Shown in pieces: positions 30,861 through 39,581 of a DNA stretch of 64,000 nt (position 1 is its first letter; each line of letters opens with the position of its first letter). The DNA is taken from NCBI GenBank assembly GCA_947442255.1, contig CANEVO010000002.1, positions 1 to 64,000 of the forward strand. The letters run 5' to 3'. The stretch comes from Opitutia bacterium (GTDB taxonomy: Bacteria > Verrucomicrobiota > Verrucomicrobiae > Opitutales > Opitutaceae). Under the pieces are notes generated by a model. It made no database searches, was not told the origin of the DNA, and saw only the letters and a list, made by a program, of their open reading frames with translations. Both the position numbers and the translations under genes were made by a program.

Positions 30861-30908
30861 GCTTGCGGGCCGCAACGCGCTCCACCCAATTGTTCGTTAC
30901 ACGCTGAC

Positions 30909-31283
30909 ATGACCGCTGCCGCCTATCTGCCTTTTCTCATCCAGGCCCTGCTCGCCGCGGCGATCACGGCCGTCATTATTGGCGCGAGCCATTTCTTCGG
31001 CCAGCGCGCCCGACACACGAAGATCAAGGATTCGGCCTACGAGTGCGGGGTCGCGGGCGAGGGCATCATTCACACGCGCTTTTCGGTGAAATTCTATCTC
31101 ACCGCGCTGTTATTCATGCTCTTCGATCTGGAAATCGTGATCCTCGTGCCGTGGACCTTTATTTACCGCGAGTTTCTCGCCAACGGCATTACGATCCTCG
31201 GTCCGATCCTGTTTTTTATCGGCGTGCTTGTGCTGGGCTTGATCTACGAAATCAAGAAGGGCGCCTTGCAGTGGGAGAAGTGA
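30909..31283 (+). CDS. nuoA: NADH-quinone oxidoreductase subunit A, standing alone
   Basis: A 124-residue membrane protein with three helices (about 10-30, 65-85, 90-115). The cytoplasmic loop AYECGVAGEGIIHTRFSVKFYLTALLFMLFDLEI is the NuoA fingerprint, and the cysteine of the quinone-channel loop is present. In most genomes nuoA leads nuoA-N; here the next gene is a signalling protein and no other nuo gene follows. The remaining complex I genes must lie elsewhere, or this is a relic or second copy. Confidence 0.93.
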   Translation: MTAAAYLPFLIQALLAAAITAVIIGASHFFGQRARHTKIKDSAYECGVAGEGIIHTRFSVKFYLTALLFMLFDLEIVILVPWTFIYREFLANGITILGPILFFIGVLVLGLIYEIKKGALQWEK

Positions 31284-31321
31284 CGACCGGGTCGGCAGTC
31301 GTTTTCCAGTCCTAACCTTTC

Positions 31322-32665
31322 ATGCGGCTCGATCGGATCATCGCCCGGGGCCGGATCGTGGACCTGGTCAGTCTCGACCTTGAGACGGCCTTGCAGGAAC
31401 TGCTGGACGTTTGCGTCGGGAAATTCCCCGATCTCAAGCCGGAGTCGCTGCTGAAGGGCCTGCTCGCCCGCGAGAGCACGATGACGACCTATCTGGGTTT
31501 CGGCGTCGCGCTGCCCCACGTGCGGGTGAAAATGAGCCGGCGCTACGTCCTCGCCATCGGGCGCAGCCGGGTTGGGATCCGGCACGATGGAGCGCTGGCC
31601 GACGAGCGGGTGCATCTCATCGTGATGCTCATCGCCGGCGAGAACGCCCGCGACTACCTGCAGGTGCTCGCGTCGATCGCCCGCCAGGTCAAGGATCAGG
31701 AGCTCGTCCAGAATCTCGTCAACGCGCCCGACCTCGACGCGCTGTATGAACGCTTGATCGGCGGGTTCAGCGGCATTCGGGGCGTCGATGCGCAGCAGAA
31801 TCGCGTCAACCGCCTGATGTTTCGCGAAGCGGAACGGATCGCGAAAGGGGCGGATTGCAGCGCCATCGTGGTGTTCGGCGACACCTTCGTCGGCGGCATC
31901 CAGCCCGGCGTTTTGCGTTCCCGGTTAAAGTCCATCCTGGTTACCCGGACGGCGCTCGAAACCCGCGACGACGCGCAGCAATTCAGCGAGACGATCCAGG
32001 TGCGTTCCTTTTCGAACCAGCGGCTGGCGCAATTGCGCAGCGCGATGCTCGTCGCGCTCACCCGCGGCATCGTGACATTCACCGATCGCATTTGCTGCGT
32101 GGGCGGCATCACGGGCAGCAACCAGTTCGACACCCTGGTTGTGGTGGATATCGAGCGCGAGTTTCAGACCCTGCTGACGGGTTCCACGGCCGATTTACTG
32201 CCGGAGGATGTGAAGCCCGAGGTGCTGGAACGGGTGATCGCGGTCGCGACGGAACTCGCCGTGGAGGGTCGCGAAGGCCGTCCGGTGGGTTCCCTGTTCG
32301 TGGTGGGCGACGTCGAGAAGGTGAAGTCGCTTTCCAAGCCCCTCGTGCTCAATCCCTTTTTCGGCTACAAGGAGGAGGACCGGAACATCCTGAACCCTTT
32401 CATGGATGAAACCGTGAAGGAGTTTTCCTCGATCGACGGGGCGTTCATCATCCGCGGCGACGGGGTGGTGGAATCGGCCGGCAGCCTGATCCAGGCCACC
32501 GACAGCACCCATGAGCTGCCCAGCGGGCTGGGCAGCCGGCATGCGGCGGCCGGTGCGATCAGTGTCGCGGCCAATTGCATCTCGATCGTCGTTTCATCGA
32601 GCACGGGCCAAGTGACGCTGTTCCGCCGCGGCGTGATGCTGCCGCTGACGGAAAAACGGCGCTGA
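31322..32665 (+). CDS. PTS EIIA domain fused to a diadenylate cyclase (DisA_N) domain
   Basis: A 447-residue cytoplasmic protein with two recognisable parts. Residues about 5-150 are a fructose/nitrogen-type PTS EIIA domain with the phospho-accepting histidine His66 in GVALPHVRV. A middle linker of about 140 residues follows (Rossmann-like IVVFGDTFVGGI). Residues about 300-445 match the DAC (DUF147) domain: DGAFIIRGDG with the catalytic Asp372, and LGSRHAAAGAI where the usual RHR is RHA (406-408). It ends ISIVVSSSTGQVTLFRRG as in CdaA-type cyclases. It would make c-di-AMP from two ATP, with activity possibly set by PTS phosphorylation. The R-to-A change may lower activity. It follows nuoA by 38 bp. 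Confidence 0.8.
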   Translation: MRLDRIIARGRIVDLVSLDLETALQELLDVCVGKFPDLKPESLLKGLLARESTMTTYLGFGVALPHVRVKMSRRYVLAIGRSRVGIRHDGALADERVHLIVMLIAGENARDYLQVLASIARQVKDQELVQNLVNAPDLDALYERLIGGFSGIRGVDAQQNRVNRLMFREAERIAKGADCSAIVVFGDTFVGGIQPGVLRSRLKSILVTRTALETRDDAQQFSETIQVRSFSNQRLAQLRSAMLVALTRGIVTFTDRICCVGGITGSNQFDTLVVVDIEREFQTLLTGSTADLLPEDVKPEVLERVIAVATELAVEGREGRPVGSLFVVGDVEKVKSLSKPLVLNPFFGYKEEDRNILNPFMDETVKEFSSIDGAFIIRGDGVVESAGSLIQATDSTHELPSGLGSRHAAAGAISVAANCISIVVSSSTGQVTLFRRGVMLPLTEKRR

Positions 32666-32764
32666 GGCCGGATGGCCGGCGCCGTAAGGCGGACCCGGCT
32701 GCTACTTTGGGGTTGCACCGGCCGGGTAGCGCCCTTTTCTCTGACCCTTCAACCCATTTAAACC

Positions 32765-32929
32765 ATGCAAGAACAAGTCATCCTAGAGTGCACCGAAGCC
32801 AAGAAAGAGGGCAAGCCGGTCTCTCGCTACCTCACCAAGCGCAACAAGAAGACCGTGACCGAGCGCATCGAGAAGAAGAAATACAACCCCTTCCTCAAGC
32901 GCCACACGCTCCACAAGGAGATCAAGTAA
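32765..32929 (+). CDS. rpmG: 50S ribosomal protein bL33
   Basis: A 54-residue basic protein (19 Lys/Arg) with the L33 pattern [34 protein letters not shown]. The ATG at 32765 follows an AT-containing leader. No zinc-binding CxxC pairs are present, so this is the zinc-independent form, apart from one lone cysteine near residue 9. A terminator follows closely. Confidence 0.95.
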   Translation: MQEQVILECTEAKKEGKPVSRYLTKRNKKTVTERIEKKKYNPFLKRHTLHKEIK

Positions 32930-32964
32930 TCCGTGGTCACCGCGTTTCGCGGTCGGAAATTTAA

Positions 32965-32995
32965 GCCGGGCCTCGCGCCCGGCTTTTTCTTTTTA
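32965..32995 (+). terminator. rho-independent terminator of rpmG
   Basis: A 7-bp stem GCCGGGC/GCCCGGC (32965-32971 and 32977-32983) with a five-base loop is followed by TTTTTCTTTTT. It lies 35 bp past the bL33 stop. Confidence 0.9.
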
Positions 32996-33024
32996 TCCGC
33001 CCGGGCAACCGTCCCGCGGAACGC

Positions 33025-33312
33025 TCACATCGCCTTCTTGTCGCTGGCGGACACCGTGAAGGTGTTCGTGGATTCGATCGATTGCGGCTGGAGATGCTGA
33101 TGATGTTGCCGGCGGGCGGCGCGCCAGCTTTCCCGGTGTTTGCGGATCCAGTCCAGCAGAGCCCATTCGAAACCGATATCGTATCCAAGTCGCTCCGACT
33201 CCAACCACTTGTGCTTCAGGATTTCCTCACGTTCCGCCAGAAACTCTTGGTAGAGGCTGGACTGTTTCACGAACTCTCGGGACGTCGAAGGCTCTTGAGC
33301 GGGAGAAGTCAT
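33025..33312 (-). CDS. conserved small hypothetical protein
   Basis: A 95-residue soluble protein. The central part (about 22-65) is strongly helical and has the look of a conserved domain: REEILKHKWLESERLGYDIG then ALLDWIRKHRESWR. I have seen this KHKW-ESE-G-DIG-F pattern in unnamed proteins from many phyla, but I do not know a function. The C-terminus is low-complexity (QHHQHLQPQ). It stands alone between rpmG and mrp. Confidence 0.65.
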   Translation of the reverse strand: MTSPAQEPSTSREFVKQSSLYQEFLAEREEILKHKWLESERLGYDIGFEWALLDWIRKHRESWRAARRQHHQHLQPQSIESTNTFTVSASDKKAM

Positions 33313-33377
33313 GCAGCGCGAGTTAAGATGAGAGCGACGGGCCGGGGACTGTCAATGCCTGCAATGTTTCCTAAATG

Positions 33378-34490
33378 TCACATTCCTAATGTGCTCGGCT
33401 GCGCCAGGCGGTTGAGCAACGTTTCGGCGATGGTGCGAAACACGTTCGCGGCTTCGCTTTGCGGTGCGCTGACCACGATGGGTTCGCCGCTGTCGCCGCC
33501 CTCGCGGATGGCGGCGATTAGCGGCACCTGACCGAGCAGGGTGGTGCCAAGCTTTTCGGCGGTTAGAATGCCGCCACCCGAGCCAAACAGGGTGTGTTTG
33601 TTGCCGGCGGGATCGGTGAAGTAACTCATGTTTTCGGCCACGCCCAGCAGGGGTACATTGACCTTTTGAAACATCAGGCCGCCTTTGCGCGCGACGTTGG
33701 TGGCCGCCGGCTGGGGCGTTGTCACGATCACTGCTCCGTCGAGCGGCAGGGTCTGCACGAGTGATAGTTGAGCGTCGCCCGTGCCCGGGGGCAGGTCGAC
33801 GAGCAGGATGTCGAGTTCGCCCCAGCGTACATTTTGGACGAACTGCTGCACCGTCTTCATGATCATCGGCCCGCGCCACACCACCGGCGTGTTGTCGTCG
33901 ACGAGGAAACCCATGCTCATGACCTTCACACCGTGGCGCTCCATCGGCACGAGCACCGCATCCGGGCCGTCGCCTTCGACCTCGGGCCGGCCCTTGAGGC
34001 CCATCATCAGCGGAACGCTGGGGCCGTAAATGTCGCAATCCATCAAGCCCACGCGTCCCGGCCGGCCCTGCAGCGTGAGCACCTGCGCGAGCGCGCAGGC
34101 GAGGTTCACGGAAAACGTGCTTTTCCCCACGCCGCCTTTGCCGGAAGCGATAGCAACGGCGCGGCGGATCGATTTCGCGGCGGAACTGTTGCCCGCGAGG
34201 TTGGCCGTCGCCCCCCCGGTGGGGCGGCCGGCGGCGGCCGGCGCTTTCGCGGCGGCGACCGAGATCTCGACGATGATGTCCCGGACGCCGGGCAACACTC
34301 GCAGACAGGCCTCGATTTCCTTCTTTAGCTGGAGCGGCACCTTCGGATCGTTTGTCGTGAGGGCGACTGCCACTTTGGCCGTGCCGTCGACGAAGCCCGC
34401 CGAACGCACGAGTCCAAAAGACACGATATCCCGGCTAAAGCCGGGATATTTTACCTGTTTAAGCTGCTCTTTGATTTCGGCGGAAGTCAC
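33378..34490 (-). CDS. mrp: Mrp/NBP35-family P-loop ATPase, Fe-S carrier type
   Basis: A 370-residue protein with an N-terminal MIP18/DUF59 domain (about 1-90) and a deviant Walker A ATPase domain: SGKGGVGKST near residue 117, DCDIYGPSV and DLPPGTGDAQLS further on. Mrp/ApbC proteins carry Fe-S clusters to target enzymes. The CxxC that bridges the cluster between subunits, normally after ENMSYF, is missing; the sequence there is TDPAGNKH. So ATP binding is intact but classical cluster binding is doubtful. It is divergent from tolB, with a 102-bp AT-richer gap between. Confidence 0.9.
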   Translation of the reverse strand: MTSAEIKEQLKQVKYPGFSRDIVSFGLVRSAGFVDGTAKVAVALTTNDPKVPLQLKKEIEACLRVLPGVRDIIVEISVAAAKAPAAAGRPTGGATANLAGNSSAAKSIRRAVAIASGKGGVGKSTFSVNLACALAQVLTLQGRPGRVGLMDCDIYGPSVPLMMGLKGRPEVEGDGPDAVLVPMERHGVKVMSMGFLVDDNTPVVWRGPMIMKTVQQFVQNVRWGELDILLVDLPPGTGDAQLSLVQTLPLDGAVIVTTPQPAATNVARKGGLMFQKVNVPLLGVAENMSYFTDPAGNKHTLFGSGGGILTAEKLGTTLLGQVPLIAAIREGGDSGEPIVVSAPQSEAANVFRTIAETLLNRLAQPSTLGM

Positions 34491-34592
34491 GGTGCGAGGT
34501 GTGCGATTGTGAGCAAATAAGAGTTGTTATGCCGCGATAGCCTGCAAATAGAAAGGCATCTTCCCGGTAATTCTTCAGCTCGTCTTTTTCTC

Positions 34593-35777
34593 ATGCAAAA
34601 AATTCTGCGCCTCCTCCTGCTGATTGGAATCGGTACCGCTTCCATCTCCGGCCAGGTTCGCATTGGCGAGGTCCGGGTCGATGTCGACAAGAACACGATT
34701 CCCGTGCGCGTGTCCGCCAACACCCCCGAGTTCAACAGCCTGGCGTTGCAGGCCTTCAACGCACACGGCCGCTACAAGCTCGTCGCGAGCGGGTTCGTCT
34801 ACGACATCCGCTTCTCGGCCGTCACGGGCACGCAGGTGCGGGTGGATGTCACCAAGGGTGCCGGCGGCACGCCCGTGGTTTCCCAAACCGTCACCGGCAC
34901 CACGCCGCGCGTCGCCTTGCTCCACGCGGCGGATGTGGCGGTGGCCCAGACCAACGGGCTCGGCCTGCGCGGATTCTTCGCCGCGCGGCTGGCGTTCGTC
35001 GGCGAGAACACGGGCAAGAAGGAAGTTTACGTTGCGGACCTGTTTCTGGGCGAACTCAAGCGCGTGACCAGCGACCGCTCGCTGGTGATGATGCCGCGGT
35101 GGTCGCCGGACGGCAACCGCCTGCTGTTTACGAGCTACTTCAAGTCCGGGTTTCCGGATATTTTTCAGTACGACCTCCGGACCTACGAGCGCACGACCTT
35201 TGTGAGTTTCCGCGGCACCAACAGCGGGGGGCGCTACAGCCCCAACGGGCAGCAGGTGGCGATGATCCTGAGCGGCGAGGGCACGCCGGAGATCTATGTG
35301 AGCAACGCGCAGGGCCGCCAGGTCGCGCGGCGGACGCGCTCCGAGCAGGCCAAGGCTTCTCCGGTATGGCGGCCCGATGGCGCCCAGATCGTTTTTGCGA
35401 TGGAGCCGGGCCCCCAACTTTACGCGATACCCGCCAGCGGAGGAACACCGCAACGGCTGCCGACGGGCTTCACGTACTCGGCGGAGCCGGATTGGAGCCG
35501 GAGGGATCCGAACAAGATCGCCTGCACGGTGCGGGTGCCGGGTGGCAAGTACCAGATCGCGGTTTACGATTTTTCGGCGCGCAAAGCGGAGGTCGTTTCG
35601 AAGGCGGGCTTCGATGGTATCGAGCCCTGCTGGCTGGGGGATGGCCGGCACGTCGTTTATACCGCCCGCGATCGCAGCACGAGCGTGCTGTGCATCCTCG
35701 ACACCCAGACCGGCAAGAGCACGCCGATCAGCCGGAATTTCACCGGCGCGATGCAGGCGAACGTTTGGACGCCGTGA
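34593..35777 (+). CDS. tolB: TolB-like beta-propeller protein
   Basis: A 394-residue periplasmic protein with signal peptide (residues 1-20), TolB N-terminal domain (about 20-120) and a WD40-like PD40 beta-propeller (about 140-390) with repeated RWSPDGNRLLFTS, RYSPNGQQVA and VWRPDGAQIVF motifs. TolB belongs to the Tol-Pal system that links outer membrane and peptidoglycan. No tolQ, tolR, tolA or pal lies beside it. A bidirectional terminator follows. Confidence 0.85.
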   Translation: MQKILRLLLLIGIGTASISGQVRIGEVRVDVDKNTIPVRVSANTPEFNSLALQAFNAHGRYKLVASGFVYDIRFSAVTGTQVRVDVTKGAGGTPVVSQTVTGTTPRVALLHAADVAVAQTNGLGLRGFFAARLAFVGENTGKKEVYVADLFLGELKRVTSDRSLVMMPRWSPDGNRLLFTSYFKSGFPDIFQYDLRTYERTTFVSFRGTNSGGRYSPNGQQVAMILSGEGTPEIYVSNAQGRQVARRTRSEQAKASPVWRPDGAQIVFAMEPGPQLYAIPASGGTPQRLPTGFTYSAEPDWSRRDPNKIACTVRVPGGKYQIAVYDFSARKAEVVSKAGFDGIEPCWLGDGRHVVYTARDRSTSVLCILDTQTGKSTPISRNFTGAMQANVWTP

Positions 35778-35800
35778 ACCCGGTGGCGCACGCGCGCCTT

Positions 35801-35832
35801 AAAAAACCGCACCTCAGCGGTGCGGTTTTTTT
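35801..35832. terminator. bidirectional rho-independent terminator between tolB and sodA
   Basis: A 13-bp inverted repeat, AAAAAACCGCACC against GGTGCGGTTTTTT with a five-base loop, gives a strong stem with a U-tract in both directions. It serves the convergent tolB (plus) and sodA (minus). Confidence 0.93.
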
Positions 35833-35863
35833 GCGGAGGCGCGGTGCACGCTCCCGGCGGGAA

Positions 35864-36496
35864 TCAGGCGACGGCGGCCTGATAGTTTGCTTCCGCCGCA
35901 TCCCAGTCCACCACGTTCCACCACGCCGTGATGTAGTCGGGGCGGCGGTTCTGGTAGTTGAGATAGTAGGCGTGTTCCCACACATCGAGGCCGATGACCG
36001 GCTTGCCTTCCGCGCCGGCGACCGCCTTGCCCATCAGCGGGCTGTCCTGGTTGGCGGTGGAAACGATCGCGAGCTTCTTGTCCGCGCCGACCACGAGCCA
36101 CGCCCAGCCGGAGCCGAAACGGCCCGCTCCGGCTTTGGCGAACTCGGCCTTGAAGTTGTCGAAGGACTGCCACGTGGCGTTGATCGCATCGGCGAGCTTG
36201 CCCTTGGGGGCGCCACCCTTGCCCGGGCCCATGATGGTCCAGAAAAACGAATGGTTGCTGTGCCCGCCGGCATTGTTGCGGAGGGCGCCGCGGATCGCAT
36301 CCGGAACCTTGCTAAGATCGGCGATGAGCGCGTTGACGTCGAGATTCGCCAGCGCCGGATGGTCCTTCAGCGCGTTGTTTGCGTTCGTCACGTAGGCATT
36401 GTGGTGCTTGCCGTGGTGGATCTCCATCGTCCGGGCGTCGATGTGCGGCTCGAGCGCGTTCAAGGCATAGGGTAGTTTCGGAAGTTCGAAGGCCAT
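35864..36496 (-). CDS. sodA: superoxide dismutase, Mn-type
   Basis: A 210-residue Fe/Mn superoxide dismutase. Metal ligands are in [21 protein letters not shown] and DVWEHAYY. The Gly-Gly before SNH and the glutamine in [10 protein letters not shown] match the manganese form rather than iron forms. No signal peptide, so it is cytoplasmic. ATG 36496 gives the usual [11 protein letters not shown] start. Confidence 0.95.
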   Translation of the reverse strand: MAFELPKLPYALNALEPHIDARTMEIHHGKHHNAYVTNANNALKDHPALANLDVNALIADLSKVPDAIRGALRNNAGGHSNHSFFWTIMGPGKGGAPKGKLADAINATWQSFDNFKAEFAKAGAGRFGSGWAWLVVGADKKLAIVSTANQDSPLMGKAVAGAEGKPVIGLDVWEHAYYLNYQNRRPDYITAWWNVVDWDAAEANYQAAVA

Positions 36497-36661
36497 GGGA
36501 ATGTGGGTTTGAGTTGGGACGGTTCTAAACGACAGGGGCAACAAATGCACCGGCAGCGGCATGCGTCAACTTTCCCCTGTGTCTTTGTCGCCACGTTTCC
36601 GTTCCGGCAACGGCTACTCGTGCGCCCGGAATTCGGGCCGCGCTGCGGTGGCCCGCGCCGA

Positions 36662-37186
36662 TTACTCCTCCGGCGCGAGGCGCTTCATTTTGAAAAACGC
36701 CTGCAGCAAATCGCGACACTCAGTCTCCAGCACGCCACCCGCGGTGAGTTCGACGTGGTGGTTCACGCGCGGCAGATCGTTGAGGTTCGTCGCGCCGCCG
36801 AGGCAGCCCATCTTGGGGTCGGGCACCGCGTAGCAGACCCGGCGCACGCGCGACATCAGCATCGCCCCCGAACACATCGGGCAAGGCTCCTTGGTGACAT
36901 AGACCGTCGCACCCTCCAGTCGCCAGTTGCCGAGCTTCGCGGCGGCCTGCGTGATCGCGAGGATCTCGGCGTGGGCGGTCGGGTCGCCCGCACCTTCCAC
37001 GGTGTTGTGGGCGGCGGCGATCACTTCTCCGCCGACCTCGATCACCGCGCCGATGGGCACTTCGTCCTGCCGCCACGCGTCGATTGCCTGGTTGTAGGCG
37101 AGGCTCATGAAGAACACGTCGTCGCGCACCAGTTGCGACGGAAATTGCTTTTCGAACGGACAGGGAGGTGGCGGAAGATTGGCCAT
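36662..37186 (-). CDS. tadA: tRNA-adenosine(34) deaminase
   Basis: A 174-residue cytidine deaminase-fold enzyme that makes the wobble inosine of tRNA-Arg(ACG). The zinc and catalytic motifs are TAHAEILAI (His and Glu) and EPCPMCSGAML (two cysteines). Start MANLPPPPC at 37186 is chosen; the frame extends to 37231 without similarity. Slightly longer N-terminus than usual. Assignment to TadA rather than guanine deaminase rests on overall pattern. Confidence 0.87.
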   Translation of the reverse strand: MANLPPPPCPFEKQFPSQLVRDDVFFMSLAYNQAIDAWRQDEVPIGAVIEVGGEVIAAAHNTVEGAGDPTAHAEILAITQAAAKLGNWRLEGATVYVTKEPCPMCSGAMLMSRVRRVCYAVPDPKMGCLGGATNLNDLPRVNHHVELTAGGVLETECRDLLQAFFKMKRLAPEE

Positions 37187-37375
37187 GGCGGGGCGTTTGC
37201 CCCTGTCTGATTGCGAGGAGCATCGTGACATGGCAATCCTGCGGCATCGCGGCCGGTGATCCGGCCGGCACTCACGACGGGAAACCTTGACTCGGCGGGC
37301 GCGTTTCTGCCTAACAAAGGCTTTTGACGAACGAACCTATGATGCTCCGCTGCCTCTGCCTAACCCGCGTTAACC

Positions 37376-37642
37376 ATGTCCGCTGATAACAACGCGATCG
37401 AAGTCGAGGGCCGGGTCGTGTCGGTTTTGCCCGGCACGATGTTCAAGGTGCAACTCTCCAACGGCCACGTGGTGTTGGCCCATATTTCGGGCAAGCTGCG
37501 CAAGAATTTCATCAAGATCGCCGCGGGCGACATGGTGAAAATGGAGATGAGTCCCTACGATCTGGAGAAGGCGCGCATCACCTTCCGGATGAAGGAAACC
37601 AATTCGAACTACGTGCCGCCGCCGCGGCGCCGTTCGTATTAA
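37376..37642 (+). CDS. infA: translation initiation factor IF-1
   Basis: An 88-residue S1/OB-fold protein with the IF-1 core [39 protein letters not shown], longer than the common 72 residues by a polar tail ending [10 protein letters not shown]-1 occupies the ribosomal A site during initiation. It is away from the ribosomal protein operon and probably has its own promoter in the 190-bp upstream gap. Confidence 0.95.
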   Translation: MSADNNAIEVEGRVVSVLPGTMFKVQLSNGHVVLAHISGKLRKNFIKIAAGDMVKMEMSPYDLEKARITFRMKETNSNYVPPPRRRSY

Positions 37643-37786
37643 GCGACGGGCTGCATTCCGGCCGGTCCGGTGGTCGAACGTTTCGTGAAACGGGCTGACC
37701 AATCGCGCGGATCCGGTGAATTCTCGGAGACGGGCTGCTTTTGAGCGCGTTGGGATTTGCGCCCCGTTTGGACCGACCGAACCACG

Positions 37787-38725
37787 ATGACTGCCGCGCG
37801 CGTCGATCACAGCCAGGCGCCGGAGGCTTTCGCCGAGGACATCGAGGCGTTTCTGGGGTTCATCAGCCTCGAGCGCGGCCTGGCCAAAAACACCATCGCG
37901 GGCTACCGGCGCGATCTCGACCAAGCGGGTAGGTTTCTCGCGCGGCATGGCGCGAAAAACTGGCGGAGTGTGACCGGAGAAAACGCGGCGGCCTGGATCC
38001 ATGCGCTGAGCAGCGCCCGCTACACCGTGGCGAGTCTGGCCCGCAAACTGACCGCGCTGCGGATGCTCGCGCGCTTCCTCGTGCGCGAAAAATTCCGCGA
38101 GGACGATTTCACCGCGCTGCTCACCGGGCCGAAGCTGGCGCGCAAGATGCCGGCCGTCCTTTCCGAGGAGGAGGTCGCGCGCCTGCTCGATGCCCCGGGA
38201 GTCGGTGGCCCGCGGGCGTTGCGGGATCGTGCGCTGCTCGAATTGTTTTACTCCAGCGGCCTCCGCGTTTCGGAGCTCGCGGCACTGCGCTTGCAACAGA
38301 TCGATCTCGATCACGGCTTTATCCGCGTCTTCGGCAAGGGTTCGAAGGAGCGGGTCGTGCCCGTCGGCGGCCGGGCCTGCGACGCCCTCAAGACTTATCT
38401 CCTCTCCGGCCGGCCACATCTGGTGAAGGCCAAGACCGGGAGCGAATTTTTCCTCAACAACCGTGGCGGCGCCCTCTCCCGCGTGGCGCTCTGGATGATC
38501 GTGAAGCAGCAGGCGAAGCGCGCCGGCATCACGAAGAACGTCAAGCCCCACGGGCTGCGGCATTCCTTTGCGACGCACCTGCTCACCGGCGGCGCCGATC
38601 TCCGGGCGATTCAGGAAATGCTCGGGCACGCGAGCATCTCCACTACGCAAATCTACACCGCCGTGGAACCCCAGCGGCTCCTCAGCCACCACGCGAAATT
38701 TCACCCGCGCAACCGGGAGAAATAG
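37787..38725 (+). CDS. xerD: tyrosine recombinase XerD
   Basis: A 312-residue site-specific recombinase. The N-terminal SAM-like DNA-binding domain (about 20-110) and catalytic domain carry the R-H-R-H-Y set: GLRVSELAAL, HGLRHSFATHLL, LGHASISTTQIYT with the nucleophilic tyrosine. XerC/XerD resolve chromosome dimers at dif. ATG 37787 fits the usual XerD length (about 300). Its chromosomal setting among housekeeping genes argues against a phage integrase. XerC cannot be fully excluded. Confidence 0.9.
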   Translation: MTAARVDHSQAPEAFAEDIEAFLGFISLERGLAKNTIAGYRRDLDQAGRFLARHGAKNWRSVTGENAAAWIHALSSARYTVASLARKLTALRMLARFLVREKFREDDFTALLTGPKLARKMPAVLSEEEVARLLDAPGVGGPRALRDRALLELFYSSGLRVSELAALRLQQIDLDHGFIRVFGKGSKERVVPVGGRACDALKTYLLSGRPHLVKAKTGSEFFLNNRGGALSRVALWMIVKQQAKRAGITKNVKPHGLRHSFATHLLTGGADLRAIQEMLGHASISTTQIYTAVEPQRLLSHHAKFHPRNREK

Positions 38726-38756
38726 ACCCCGACGGCGCAATGACGGGCGGGGGCAC

Positions 38757-39581
38757 TTACGGTCGCGCGTGGCGCACGACGAACTGCACCAGCTCCTCGC
38801 TCTCGAAAAAACCGGGCCACATGTTGTGGCCTTGGTCGCGGGGGACGATGAGGGTCATGGTCCCGCCCAGCGCGCGATAGCGTTTCTCCATTTCACCTGA
38901 ATTCGCCTCGAGGGGAACGAGTTTGTCCACGTCGCCATGAATCGCGAACAGCGGCACGCGGGCGCGGGCCAGCGGGGCGAGGCGGTCGATCGGGTTGTGC
39001 CGCGTCAGCTCCGTCTCGAGTTGTGCCGGCGTAAGGTGAAACGCTCCGGCCGCTTTCGGCAGGCCGGGATAGCTCGTCAGGCTGCACACCGGGTAGATGC
39101 CCGCGAAGCCGGCGACCTTCGTCGGATTTTCCACGGCCCAGTTCAACGTCATGAGCCCGCCCCGGCTCCGGCCGAGCAGCACGGGTTTTCCCGAAAAGCC
39201 CCGCCGTAGCGTCAGTTCCCGGTAGAGCGCGGAATACAGCGCGCATCCGTCCGGGCTGCCGTAGGATTCGCCGGCGTCGATTCCAGCGATGGCGATGCCC
39301 GCCTTGAGAAAACGTTCGAACATCCACTTCTCCGGCTGCGCGGGAAGATTTGGCAGCGTGGGCGCATACCAAACCCACGGGGTCGGCTCGCCGGGCGTCC
39401 TGCGATCCGGGGCGATAACGAACGCGGTGTGCCCTTCGATTTGAAATACCTCGCCCGGCAGCGGGAGTTTCTTCTCCACCTGCGCCACGGCGGTCGCGAC
39501 GCCGGCGAGCAGGATGCGCGACAGAAAATTTCCGAGCGCTGGGAGCGCTCTCGGCAGGCGGCGAAACATGGCGGTCGACAC
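38757..39581 (-). CDS. secreted alpha/beta hydrolase
   Basis: A 274-residue protein with signal peptide (hydrophobic about 12-33) and an alpha/beta-hydrolase fold. The nucleophile elbow GRSRGG holds the serine near residue 139, the acid may be in HGDVDKL and the histidine in DQGHNMW near the end. Substrate unknown; prolyl-oligopeptidase-like or esterase. Start is GTG 39581 directly after the ceramidase-like gene stop, or ATG 39569. It forms a two-gene operon with that gene, both exported. Confidence 0.78.
   Translation of the reverse strand: MSTAMFRRLPRALPALGNFLSRILLAGVATAVAQVEKKLPLPGEVFQIEGHTAFVIAPDRRTPGEPTPWVWYAPTLPNLPAQPEKWMFERFLKAGIAIAGIDAGESYGSPDGCALYSALYRELTLRRGFSGKPVLLGRSRGGLMTLNWAVENPTKVAGFAGIYPVCSLTSYPGLPKAAGAFHLTPAQLETELTRHNPIDRLAPLARARVPLFAIHGDVDKLVPLEANSGEMEKRYRALGGTMTLIVPRDQGHNMWPGFFESEELVQFVVRHARP

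Noticed and set aside
37787..38725. Tyrosine recombinase as a phage or island integrase
   Set aside because: Sequence and length match XerD, it sits among housekeeping genes, and there is no adjacent tRNA, att repeat or phage gene.
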